NCBI GenBank assembly: GCA_964561655.1
Contig: CAZLQG010000011.1
Coordinates: forward strand, 1-25,471
Source: CAZLQG01 sp964561655
GTDB lineage: Bacteria; Patescibacteriota; Doudnabacteria; UBA920
Reading direction: 5' to 3'
DNA length: 25,471 nucleotides
Each line of letters opens with the position of its first letter. The first letter of the stretch is position 1. The position numbers and the translations under genes are program-made. A model generated the notes under the pieces. The model ran no database searches. It was given only the letters and a program-made list of their open reading frames with translations, and was not told where the DNA came from. This document shows positions 7,818 to 14,860 of this stretch, piece after piece.

Positions 7818-8324
7818 ATGCCAGAAAAATATCCAACAGAAACGGAACATTCAAAATTACCCGAAACGACTTTAGGGCCATTGGTTTTAAAAGCAACCGA
7901 TGATTACGGAGGCTTATTGCAGGACGCCAAGGGAAAATATTGGCGTTTTAGAGCTAAAAACAGACAATGGAATCCATTTACAATAGAGGAGGCCAGCACA
8001 TATCACATGGAAAATGCTGAACCTCAAAAGGAAAATATGGCTTTTGATAATATCTGGAAAGCCAGCTCCTATTTAATACGGCGCGGATATGAAAAAATGC
8101 TTCCTATATTCCAAAACATTCTGAAAAAAGAAATGCAAAGAGCCAAACAAGACCAAGACATAAAACAAATAACAAATTGTCAAAGGATTATTGAATTTTA
8201 CAATAAATTAATCCCTTTACTAAAATCTGTGGAAGAAGCCACCGAAGTACAATTACCGAAAGCCGTTAGACAACTGGAAACAGGATTAAAAGAATATGAC
8301 AATTGGGATACTTTAAAATTCTAA
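7818..8324 (+). CDS. Soluble protein of unknown function, 168 aa
   Basis: No recognised family. The first 75 residues are polar and include GGLLQDAKGKYWRFRAKNRQW, which looks like a small beta-rich module. The remainder (about 80-165) is predicted helical and rich in Lys, Glu and Gln. There is no signal peptide or membrane segment. It sits 3 bases after rarA and 14 bases before queA, so it is part of the same tightly packed unit, but this says little about its role. Confidence 0.7.
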   Translation: MPEKYPTETEHSKLPETTLGPLVLKATDDYGGLLQDAKGKYWRFRAKNRQWNPFTIEEASTYHMENAEPQKENMAFDNIWKASSYLIRRGYEKMLPIFQNILKKEMQRAKQDQDIKQITNCQRIIEFYNKLIPLLKSVEEATEVQLPKAVRQLETGLKEYDNWDTLKF

Positions 8325-8338
8325 AAAACCGGAGGCCA

Positions 8339-9436
8339 ATGAAAATAAAAAGTATATTTAAACAATACGACTACAGTTTGCCGAAAGATTTGATAGCGCA
8401 GAAACCTTCAAACCCTCGCGATAAGGCGAGGCTTTTGGTTTACCCCCACACCAAAAATGCAAAAGCGTTTTATGGTGTGGGGGTGCCTCCTTCAAAGAAA
8501 ATTTTGCATGATAGATTCATAAACCTGCCTAAATATCTCCCCGAAAATTCAGTGCTGGTCTTTAACCAAACTAAAGTTATCCCGGCAAGGATAATAGTCA
8601 GGAAAGAGACAGGGGGCAGGGTAAAACTGCTTTATATTGGTAAAGATAAAAATTATATTAAAGTCCTTGCAAATAAAAAGTTGGATGTTGGTCAAAAACT
8701 AGCCATCGTAAACGGTTCGACCTCTCTCTTGCCCTCTCCACGCCTAAAGAGGGGAAAATTTGTTGTGGTAAAAAAAACAGGCCAATTCTATTTTTTAAAA
8801 CCGAATTTTAAGCTTTCCAAATTACCATCAATTTTTTCAAAATACGGACAAACCCCCTTGCCTCCGTACCTCAAACATTCACCGCTAAAAGAAGCAGAAA
8901 GAAAAAAATTTTACCAAACTGTTTTTGCCAAGACGGGGGAATCTGTTGCCGCGCCAACCGCCAGCCTTCATTTTACCAAACGGTTAATGCAAAGACTACA
9001 AAAAAATGGAATAAAAATTTTATTTGTAAACTTAAACGTTAACTTAGGAACCTTCGCACCTTTAACCGAAGAAAATATCAAAACCGGCAAACTCCACACC
9101 GAAACCTATGAGATAAACAAAAAAACCTTGGAAAATATCAAACTGGCTAAACAACAAAGAAAGCCCATTATCGCGGTTGGTACCACAGTGGTAAGAACGT
9201 TGGAAAGTTTTGCCAAAACCGGCAAACTAACAGGCGCCACTGATCTGTTCATCCGCCCGCCTTATAATTTTAAAATTATTGATGGAATAATCACCAATTT
9301 CCATGTTCCAAAATCCAGTCTTATGATGCTGGTTGCGTCACTTGTGGGTAGAAAAAAATTGCTGGATATCTACAGGCTAGCCACGGAAAAACGCTACAAA
9401 TTCTTTTCTTTTGGGGACGGGATGTTTATTTTCTAA
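8339..9436 (+). CDS. queA: S-adenosylmethionine:tRNA ribosyltransferase-isomerase, with two in-frame insertions
   Basis: Transfers and isomerises the ribosyl part of S-adenosylmethionine onto preQ1 at tRNA position 34, making epoxyqueuosine. The start at 8339 is set by GGAGG at 8331-8335. Conserved blocks: VFNQTKVIPARI (74-85), SVAAPTASLHF, GTTVVRTLES, ITNFHVPKSSL and a C-terminal FSFGDGM. The protein is 365 aa against the usual 340-350. The excess fits two unusual stretches: residues 35-51, encoded by a 12-bp perfect inverted repeat (8442-8484), and residues 128-139, encoded by a repeat also found at 22982-23022. Both avoid the conserved blocks, so the enzyme is probably active. No tgt, queG or queH is in the window. 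Confidence 0.95.
   Translation: MKIKSIFKQYDYSLPKDLIAQKPSNPRDKARLLVYPHTKNAKAFYGVGVPPSKKILHDRFINLPKYLPENSVLVFNQTKVIPARIIVRKETGGRVKLLYIGKDKNYIKVLANKKLDVGQKLAIVNGSTSLLPSPRLKRGKFVVVKKTGQFYFLKPNFKLSKLPSIFSKYGQTPLPPYLKHSPLKEAERKKFYQTVFAKTGESVAAPTASLHFTKRLMQRLQKNGIKILFVNLNVNLGTFAPLTEENIKTGKLHTETYEINKKTLENIKLAKQQRKPIIAVGTTVVRTLESFAKTGKLTGATDLFIRPPYNFKIIDGIITNFHVPKSSLMMLVASLVGRKKLLDIYRLATEKRYKFFSFGDGMFIF
8442..8484. repeat. Palindromic insertion inside queA
   Basis: The arms 8442-8453 (ACCCCCACACCA) and 8473-8484 (TGGTGTGGGGGT) are perfectly complementary over 12 bp with a 19-nt loop. The element is in frame and encodes about residues 35-49 of QueA, a region where other family members are shorter. Confidence 0.75.
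8721..8757 (+). repeat. Dispersed repeat copy A, in frame inside queA
   Basis: The sequence CCTCTCTCTTG followed by CCCTCTCCA and AAGAGGGGAA closely matches the minus strand of 22982-23022 (CCTCTCCCTTGT, CCCTCTCCA, AAGAGGGAA), with one indel and a variable 6-base centre. Here it encodes QueA residues of about 128-139. Confidence 0.6.
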
Positions 9437-9638
9437 AATATTTTACTGTGGATATTTTTTGGCTTCATACTAAATTAGCCTTTAAATAAGCCAAAAAAAA
9501 TTAATGAAGACTTTTGCTAATTGTAAAAATTATAAAAACCCTTGACATATACTCAAAAACCCTTGATTTTATTAGGTTTTCTGATACCATTTAAATATCA
9601 CAAAAATTATTAAGCGATAATTAAGGAAAACAAACCTT
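9437..9638 (+). promoter_or_regulatory. AT-rich control region upstream of the HU gene
   Basis: This 202-base spacer holds an 11-bp inverted repeat (TTTTTTGGCTT 9455-9465 with AAGCCAAAAAA 9488-9498) and a 12-bp direct repeat AAAAACCCTTGA at 9534-9545 and 9555-9566. The direct repeat is offset by 21 bp, two helical turns, and each copy supplies a -35-like box (TTGACA 9542, TTGATT 9563). A weak -10 candidate is TACCAT at 9585-9590. AAGGA at 9623-9627 is the likely ribosome binding site. No gene is seen in this spacer. Confidence 0.5.
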
Positions 9639-9911
9639 ATGACAAAGTCAGAAACTTTGCAAGCGTTGGCAGACAAACTTGGCAAGACCAAGAAGGAAGC
9701 CGGCGAAATATTGGATGCCGTTGTACAGTTGGCATACGGCGAAACCAAAAAGAGCGGTGAATTCACCATTCCCGGCCTTGGAAAGCTTCAAAAGAAGCAC
9801 AGGGCGGCCAGAATGGGCCGAAACCCTGCAACTGGCGAGCAAATCCAAATAGCCGCCAAAACAGTTGTGAAATTCCGCGTTGCCAAGGCAGCCAAAGACT
9901 CAATTCTTTAA
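9639..9911 (+). CDS. HU-family DNA-binding protein
   Basis: A nucleoid protein that bends DNA as a dimer. All 90 residues align with the HU/IHF fold: a helical N-terminal half (TKSETLQALADKLGKTKKEA), then the beta-arm region with GLGKLQKKHRAARMGRNPAT, and the C-terminal AAKTVVKFRVAKAAKDSI. The arm carries the Arg-Asn-Pro tip (RNP at about 61-63) that intercalates between bases. It is preceded by a long AT-rich control region and followed by a strong terminator, so it is likely a single-gene, highly expressed unit. Confidence 0.95.
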   Translation: MTKSETLQALADKLGKTKKEAGEILDAVVQLAYGETKKSGEFTIPGLGKLQKKHRAARMGRNPATGEQIQIAAKTVVKFRVAKAAKDSIL

Positions 9912-9917
9912 AAGACT

Positions 9918-9959
9918 TTTAAAAACCATTCCGAGTACTGGCAAGGAATGGTTTTTAAA
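9918..9959 (+). terminator. Intrinsic terminator after the HU gene
   Basis: Perfect 15-bp complementary arms at 9918-9932 and 9945-9959 (core AAAAACCATTCC/GGAATGGTTTTT) with a 12-nt loop. The symmetrical A and T ends would also allow termination from the other strand. Confidence 0.85.
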
Positions 9960-9972
9960 TTTGTTAATTTTA

Positions 9973-9981
9973 TGGTATAAT
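9973..9981 (+). promoter_or_regulatory. Extended -10 promoter, leaderless for yjbQ-like gene
   Basis: TGGTATAAT is a perfect TGnTATAAT box. Only 7 bases separate it from the ATG at 9989, so transcription would begin at or next to the start codon. No ribosome binding site precedes the ATG. Confidence 0.7.
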
Positions 9982-9988
9982 ATAACAA

Positions 9989-10429
9989 ATGAAAAGCTTC
10001 CAAAAGACACTTGAACTGGAAACAAAAAAACAGTTTGAAATCGTGGATATCACAAAACAAATAGAAACTGTTGTTTTGGATTCTAAAATCCAAAATGGTG
10101 TAATTGCTGTTTTCTGCCCCCATACCACGGCATCTATAAAGCTCAACCACAACGAGCCGCTTTTAATGCAGGACATAATGAAGGCCCTGTACAGGCTGGT
10201 GCCGGTGGACATCAGCTACAGCCACGATTTGTTTGAACTGCGGGAAAACATAGCGGCAAACGAAAGAACCAACGGCCATGCGCATATAAAAGCCTTCCTA
10301 ATGGGATCTTCCGAGACTCTAATATTGGAAAAGGGGCAAATTTTGCTGGGCGGCAAACAAAGTGTATTTTTTGTAGACTTTGACGGGGGTAGAAAAAGGC
10401 AGGTTAGAATTCAAATTGTTGGTGAATAA
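9989..10429 (+). CDS. YjbQ family protein (UPF0047)
   Basis: A small cytoplasmic protein of 146 aa. Family marks are FCPHTTASIKLNHNE (about 42-56), NGHAHIKAFLMGSS (about 93-106), and the end block GKQSVFFVDFDGGRKRQV. The conserved histidines and acids could bind a metal. E. coli YjbQ has weak thiamin-phosphate synthase activity and the family is labelled as such, but no thiamin genes are nearby, so the physiological role here is open. It is transcribed from a promoter that makes the mRNA leaderless. Confidence 0.9.
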   Translation: MKSFQKTLELETKKQFEIVDITKQIETVVLDSKIQNGVIAVFCPHTTASIKLNHNEPLLMQDIMKALYRLVPVDISYSHDLFELRENIAANERTNGHAHIKAFLMGSSETLILEKGQILLGGKQSVFFVDFDGGRKRQVRIQIVGE

Positions 10430-10516
10430 ATAATTAAAAATCTTGAAGGCCCGTTTTGGGCGGTCGATCTTAAGATAAAGTCAATATAAAAATTGACGGA
10501 AAGGGATTCAAAATAA

Positions 10517-11203
10517 ATGGAAAACGAATTTCTTCAAAGTAGCGTTAATGCCTTACAGGATCTTTATAGCACCGTAGTTTCTTTCTTGCCGGAGCTATTG
10601 GCCGCAATTATAGTACTTATTATCGGCTGGCTACTCGCTATATTTTTAAGCAAACTCGTTCTCAGAATTTTAGAGGCCATTAAAATTGACGTCTTAGCCG
10701 ACCAGCTCGGGCTTAAAAGTCTCTCTGAAAAAGTCGGCAGGAACTTAAGTCTCGCAAGGCTTGGCAGTTGGCTGATCAAATGGTTCTTCTTCCTCGGCAG
10801 CTTTATTGCCGCAGCGGAAATTTTAGGCCTTACCGAGGTAAGCAGATTTTTGTACCAAGACGTGCTTGGCTATGCCAGCAATGTAATCGTAGCCATGGCT
10901 GTATTACTGCTTGGAATCTTAGCCGCTAACTTCTTCTCTGGAATTGTCAACAGCACAGTCAAAGCCAGCGGATGGCATTCTGCGGGAGCTTTGGGAGCAA
11001 TTACCAAATGGGCAATTTTGGTATTCGCAATAATTGCAGCCCTTTCACAACTGCAAATTGCCACGGCATTTCTGCAGGATCTCTTCAGGGCGGTAATTGC
11101 CATGCTCGCCATAGCCGGCGGCATTGCTTTCGGGCTTGGCGGCAAAGAACACGCCAAAAAAGTGCTTGAGGGAGTGGAAGAAGACCTTACCAAAAAAATC
11201 TAA
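10517..11203 (+). CDS. Membrane protein with conserved TM-helix repeats (MscS-related/CmpX-like)
   Basis: A 228-aa inner-membrane protein related to the small mechanosensitive channel group. Three similar hydrophobic units are seen: LPELLAAIIVLIIGWLLAIF (24-43), a middle unit around YASNVIVAMAVLLLGILAAN (115-134), and a C-terminal unit with IAGGIAFGLGGKEHAKKVLE, where glycine- and alanine-rich packing resembles the MscS pore helix. The soluble beta domain of true MscS is absent, so it may be a membrane scaffold instead of a channel. A purine-rich GGAAAGGG site lies about 11 bases before the ATG. Confidence 0.75.
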   Translation: MENEFLQSSVNALQDLYSTVVSFLPELLAAIIVLIIGWLLAIFLSKLVLRILEAIKIDVLADQLGLKSLSEKVGRNLSLARLGSWLIKWFFFLGSFIAAAEILGLTEVSRFLYQDVLGYASNVIVAMAVLLLGILAANFFSGIVNSTVKASGWHSAGALGAITKWAILVFAIIAALSQLQIATAFLQDLFRAVIAMLAIAGGIAFGLGGKEHAKKVLEGVEEDLTKKI

Positions 11204-11262
11204 ACACTCTTTGAAACAAAAATTAAATACTTAAAAAGTTAGGAACCTATATCCTAAAGGTT

Positions 11263-11291
11263 TTGTGTTGCACTAATTTTTCTATTAAAAT
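11263..11291 (+). promoter_or_regulatory. Probable promoter of mltG
   Basis: TTGTGT at 11263-11268 and TAAAAT at 11286-11291 are 17 bases apart. The -10 ends 9 bases before the ATG at 11301, so the transcript would have almost no leader. No ribosome binding site is visible. Confidence 0.5.
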
Positions 11292-11300
11292 ACAGTTACT

Positions 11301-12173
11301 ATGCCAAAAAAGCCTTTTATAGTCCTTGGGATATTGGTTCTTATTTTACTGCTTTTAAGCAATTATTTACTATATGACCTAAAAAAACAAGACAAACAAA
11401 GAAAGCTGGAAATCCAAAACGCAAAGACTGAAGAGATTGCCATCACCCTCATTGAAGGCTGGAACGTTAAAGACATTGCCCACTATCTGGATAAACAGGG
11501 AATAGTCAAAGCAGAAGACTTTTTAAAATACCAGCTGGAATTCGACAAAAGCCAATACAGCTTCTTGCAAAATGTTCCTAAAAAATATGACTTGGAAGGC
11601 TTCCTGTTTCCGGACACTTATAGACTTTTTGCTTCAATAAAAAATAACGATGCTAAAATTGCCAGCGAGGCTGTCATAAAAAAACTGCTGGATAATTTTG
11701 AGAACAAACTGCCCGAAAGCGCGGAAGCAAAAGCGGTCAAACAAGGCTTGAGCCTGTACGAAGCAATTACCCTTGCCTCAATCGTGGAAAAAGAAACTGG
11801 CCGGAACGCCGCAACGCCAGAATCTAAAGTCAAGTTAGACGAGGAAAGAAAAATTGTTGCCGGAATTTTTTACAACCGACTTAGGACGGGAATGGCTTTG
11901 GAAAGCGACGCGACTATAAATTACGTCACAGGTAAAAACCTTCCTTCGCCGACTTTAGAAGACCTACAAATTAATTCAGCTTACAACACATACAAATACC
12001 CGGGCCTTCCGCCCGGGCCTATTGCCAACCCCTCCCTCTCATCAATCGAGGCAGTTTTAAACCCCATCCAAACCGACTACTATTATTTTTTGCACAAGCA
12101 ACCCTCAGGAGAACCCGTCTACTCCAAAACCTTTGAAGAACACGTGGAGAATAAGTTTAAATATTTGAAATGA
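11301..12173 (+). CDS. mltG: Endolytic murein transglycosylase MltG (YceG-like)
   Basis: Cuts nascent glycan strands and so sets peptidoglycan chain length; it acts outside the membrane, tethered by a single N-terminal helix (about residues 5-26). A LysM-like region (EGWNVKDIAHYLDKQGIV) follows, then the catalytic domain with GFLFPDTYRL (100-109), ASIVEKETG (159-167, catalytic Glu163), NRLRTGMALESDATINY and YPGLPPGPIANPSL. All blocks of the YceG family are present. At 290 aa it is shorter than E. coli MltG (340), mainly in the loops. It sits 10 bases before a phosphatidyltransferase-like gene. Confidence 0.95.
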   Translation: MPKKPFIVLGILVLILLLLSNYLLYDLKKQDKQRKLEIQNAKTEEIAITLIEGWNVKDIAHYLDKQGIVKAEDFLKYQLEFDKSQYSFLQNVPKKYDLEGFLFPDTYRLFASIKNNDAKIASEAVIKKLLDNFENKLPESAEAKAVKQGLSLYEAITLASIVEKETGRNAATPESKVKLDEERKIVAGIFYNRLRTGMALESDATINYVTGKNLPSPTLEDLQINSAYNTYKYPGLPPGPIANPSLSSIEAVLNPIQTDYYYFLHKQPSGEPVYSKTFEEHVENKFKYLK

Positions 12174-12183
12174 AACTAAAAAA

Positions 12184-12843
12184 ATGGCTGACACAAAATT
12201 TAAAGGAGATCAAAAAACTTCAATGAATTCATTTTCCTCTAAATATGAACAAAAGCTAATCGCTTTCTTATTGCCTAAATTACCTACTTGGCTAAAAGGC
12301 CATCATCTAACTTTAATGAGTATCCCAATATCTATAGGGCTAATCATTTTGGGTTATTATGCAAGAAATAATTATAATTGGATTTGGGCTTCATCGTTTC
12401 TAATCATCGCACAATGGTTTACAGATTCTTTAGACGGCCAACTTGGAAAATACAGAGATTCAAAAATCCCCAGATGGGGATTTTATATGGACCATTTTTT
12501 AGATTTCGTTTTTTTGATCTCTGTAATAATTGGGTATTCTTTTTTATTCTTTGGACAAAACAGAGAACTTTTCCTTTTACTTATACCCATACTTACGGGA
12601 TTTATGATAAACGCTTATCTACTATTTGGAGCAACACAAAAATTTAAGCTAACATACCTAAAAATGGGTCCAACCGAATTTAGAATATTATGTATTATCT
12701 TAAATACGTTAATAATTTATTTTGGGATTCATTTTATTGAAAAAAGCTTAATCTATGTTATGCTTTTACTTCTGGCTATATTAATTTTCATAGTTTACAG
12801 AACCCAAAGACAAATTTGGTTAAACGAAAAGGTCACTAACTAA
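12184..12843 (+). CDS. CDP-alcohol phosphatidyltransferase-like membrane protein
   Basis: A polytopic enzyme of 219 aa with about six membrane helices that would join a CDP-linked donor to an alcohol acceptor in lipid or polyol-phosphate synthesis. The active-site signature is present in modified form: D81-x2-DG (84-85), G99, D103 and D107, all four aspartates kept. The usual AR after DG is GK here, and the spacing to the Gly is one residue longer. The substrate cannot be read from sequence. An alternative start at 12223 has AAAGGAG upstream (12202-12208), though 14 bases away. The stop codon directly abuts the stop of the convergent fmt gene. Confidence 0.8.
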   Translation: MADTKFKGDQKTSMNSFSSKYEQKLIAFLLPKLPTWLKGHHLTLMSIPISIGLIILGYYARNNYNWIWASSFLIIAQWFTDSLDGQLGKYRDSKIPRWGFYMDHFLDFVFLISVIIGYSFLFFGQNRELFLLLIPILTGFMINAYLLFGATQKFKLTYLKMGPTEFRILCIILNTLIIYFGIHFIEKSLIYVMLLLLAILIFIVYRTQRQIWLNEKVTN

Positions 12844-13767
12844 TTAACCAAGCTGGTTTCCAACAAAATCCTTATACCCGTTTAAAAAGCTTAAAATATC
12901 TGTTTCGTTTTTACCCTCCAGCTGGAGGGTTTTTATTTGGAGGGAAGTATTATTACCACAAACAATGATACCACCATCCATAATTTGTCCAGGGCTTGAT
13001 GGTTGCCCTGAATGCTCGCAAGGTGAGCAATCAAGAATTTTTAGCATTTTTCCGTCCCACTTCGTCCAAATTCCAGGCCAAGGATAAAAAGCTCGGAACT
13101 GATTGTAAATATTATTGGCTGATTTTTGCCAGTTAACTTGACCGTCTTCTTTTTTTATTATCTTAGTTTGGCTGGCTTGCGTATCATCTTGAGGTATTGA
13201 TTTAAGCACGCCCGATGCATAATCTTCTATGGTTTGATTGATAAGTTGGGCAGACTTAAAAGCCAGTTTTTCAGAAAGGGTAAAGTAGTTGTCGTCCGGA
13301 TCTATTTGAGCCTTTTCCTGGGCTAAAATTGGCCCGTGGTCAACTTTTTCGTCCAAAATGAATATCGTGGTGCCGGTTTCTTTATCGCCGTTTAAAAGCG
13401 CGGTCTGAATAGGGGAAGGGCCACGATATTTTGGTAATAATGAAAAATGCATATTTACGGTTTTGTACTTTGGCAAGTTTATGATTTCGGAGGGCAAAAT
13501 CTGCCCATAAGAAACCACCACAAAAATATCCGTATTCAATTCTTGCAGTTTTGACAAAAACTGATTGCCATCTTTGGTTCTCTCCGGTTTCAAAATAGGC
13601 AATTTCATTTCGTTCGCCAAAACCGAAACAGGGGACTCTTGCAGTTCCTGATTCCTGCCCACTTTTTTATCCGGCTGCGTTACTACCGCAAAAATTTGAT
13701 GTTTATGAGATAACATTTCTAAAATAGGAAGGGCTACATTAGATGTTCCAAAAAATACTATTTTCAT
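12844..13767 (-). CDS. fmt: Methionyl-tRNA formyltransferase
   Basis: Formylates initiator Met-tRNA using 10-formyl-tetrahydrofolate. The catalytic triad is intact: Asn106, His108 (in NMHFSLLPKYRG) and Asp143 (in LDEKVDHG), at nearly the same numbers as in E. coli. The C-terminal oligonucleotide-binding part has YPWPGIWTKW and LQLEGK. Its 307 aa match the family. The start ATG overlaps the stop of the exonuclease gene by 4 bases, implying translational coupling. def, which removes the formyl group, lies upstream on the same strand. The 3' end of the gene contains a terminator hairpin that works on the opposite strand (12913-12935). Confidence 0.97.
   Translation of the reverse strand: MKIVFFGTSNVALPILEMLSHKHQIFAVVTQPDKKVGRNQELQESPVSVLANEMKLPILKPERTKDGNQFLSKLQELNTDIFVVVSYGQILPSEIINLPKYKTVNMHFSLLPKYRGPSPIQTALLNGDKETGTTIFILDEKVDHGPILAQEKAQIDPDDNYFTLSEKLAFKSAQLINQTIEDYASGVLKSIPQDDTQASQTKIIKKEDGQVNWQKSANNIYNQFRAFYPWPGIWTKWDGKMLKILDCSPCEHSGQPSSPGQIMDGGIIVCGNNTSLQIKTLQLEGKNETDILSFLNGYKDFVGNQLG
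12913..12935 (+). terminator. Plus-strand terminator embedded in the fmt coding region
   Basis: ACCCTCCAGCTGGAGGGT at 12913-12930 is a perfect 18-base palindrome followed on the plus strand by TTTTAT. It would end the transcript of the CDP-alcohol transferase gene about 90 bases after that gene's stop. In fmt it encodes the conserved QLEG region. Confidence 0.6.
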
Positions 13768-14321
13768 ATATTTTTAATCACCCTTCTAAGCACTTCCGCT
13801 TCCATACGGCAGTCTACGAGGGCATCATGCAAATTACCAGGTACTGCAATCTTGAAATATTTTAAACAATCTTCTAACCCAAAACCTGCAAATTGTTTTC
13901 TGCTTTTAAGCTTATTTTTTAAGGCCAAAAAAGTATAAAACAAACCCCAGATGTTAAAATAGTGGTGGTCAAACGGCCATCTCATTCTAGACTTTTCATA
14001 AGCCCTCTGCATAAAAGTTATATCCATTATTCCGGCGTAATGGGAAAAAATGGCGTTCTTGCCAAACATGCGGTTAAATTTTCGCAAAACTGATTTCAAG
14101 CTTGGCGCGGTTTTTACCATCTCCCAAATAATCTTATTTACCGCCATAGATTCTCTATCTCGCGCTCTCCATTTAGTCGGCCGAGCATAAAAAACAAAAG
14201 ATTTCTTTTCTTTTAAAGTCTTTCTGTCCAATAAAACTGCCGCTAGCTGGATGATTTCATGACGATTTACATCTAAGCCTGTAGTTTCAATATCAATAAG
14301 TAATAAATCCCTGTTAAACAT
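13764..14321 (-). CDS. DEDDh 3'-5' exonuclease (RNase T/DnaQ-like), intact active site
   Basis: A 185-aa single-domain exonuclease of the DnaQ/RNase T superfamily. All five catalytic residues are present: Asp10 and Glu12 (LIDIETTGL), Asp100 (GIMDITFM), His165 and Asp170 (LHDALVDCRMEAE). Members trim RNA or act as proofreading nucleases; which applies here is not shown. It is preceded after 2 bases by a degenerate paralogue and overlaps the fmt start by 4 bases. The three genes are almost certainly co-transcribed in the order degenerate paralogue, exonuclease, fmt. Confidence 0.85.
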   Translation of the reverse strand: MFNRDLLLIDIETTGLDVNRHEIIQLAAVLLDRKTLKEKKSFVFYARPTKWRARDRESMAVNKIIWEMVKTAPSLKSVLRKFNRMFGKNAIFSHYAGIMDITFMQRAYEKSRMRWPFDHHYFNIWGLFYTFLALKNKLKSRKQFAGFGLEDCLKYFKIAVPGNLHDALVDCRMEAEVLRRVIKNI

Positions 14322-14323
14322 AA

Positions 14324-14860
14324 TTACACCTCGCGAATAATTTTTCTAAAAATTTCCGCCTCAAGCCGCACTTTTTCCAGCGCGTCGTTGGGCTTCTCCT
14401 GTTTGAGACGGAAATAATCCAAAAAAGTATAAAAAGTGGGCATTTTGCGCATACCATAATTTAAAGTGTAAATATAACCTAAAGTCCAAAGTTCTATTGC
14501 GTGGTTGTCGTAATCGAACTGGACCACGGCTTTTTTAAAAGCGTTTTTTAAAAAAAGAATATTTGTCCAGTTGTGAGTGGCAAGCAGAATGCTGCTTCCG
14601 AATTTTTTATGGAACTGTTTTGCCGCATCGTAAATCTTGGGGGCCCTTTTATAAACATTCGGCTGGATCTGTAAAAAACGCGCATGCTCACTTATTATAC
14701 TGTCTAAATAACTCACCCTTACATAGCTGTTAAAAAACGCCTTTTCCAGTAAGTTGTCTTTATCCAACAAGACTGCAGAGAGCTGGATTATATTGTCCTT
14801 GTCCAGGTTTGAGCCCGTGGTAATGATTTCAAAAAATAAAATATCTTTTATAAACTTCAC
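14324..14860 (-). CDS. Degenerate DEDDh exonuclease paralogue (probable pseudoenzyme)
   Basis: A homologue of the next gene along its whole length: both have TTG..., IIQL-AVLLD and a C-terminal RLEAE/RMEAE block. The catalytic residues are replaced: Asp10 by Glu11, Glu12 by Ile13, Asp100 by Asn100, His165 by Asn158, and Asp170 by Lys163. Yet the frame is intact and the fold-forming hydrophobics are kept, so this is a maintained pseudoenzyme and not a decaying gene. I chose the GTG at 14860 because it gives the same N-terminal length as the paralogue. A TTG at 14872 would add four residues. The GTG lies inside one arm of a long inverted repeat (14859-15007). It might partner or regulate the active copy. 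Confidence 0.8.
   Translation of the reverse strand: MKFIKDILFFEIITTGSNLDKDNIIQLSAVLLDKDNLLEKAFFNSYVRVSYLDSIISEHARFLQIQPNVYKRAPKIYDAAKQFHKKFGSSILLATHNWTNILFLKNAFKKAVVQFDYDNHAIELWTLGYIYTLNYGMRKMPTFYTFLDYFRLKQEKPNDALEKVRLEAEIFRKIIREV

Noticed and set aside
8420..8436. CCTCGC/GCGAGG hairpin in queA as another insertion
   Set aside because: It encodes the normally conserved PRDKARL segment, so it is ordinary coding sequence.
9455..9498. 11-bp inverted repeat after queA as a terminator
   Set aside because: The T-run is on the 5' arm and A-run on the 3' arm, with no U-tract after the stem on either strand. It is therefore listed only within the control region.
10443..10497. Promoter or operator in the spacer before the MscS-like gene
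   Set aside because: TTGAAG lacks a -10 at a proper distance, and the GTCAAT/ATTGAC inverted repeat is only 6 bp, so it is too weak to call.
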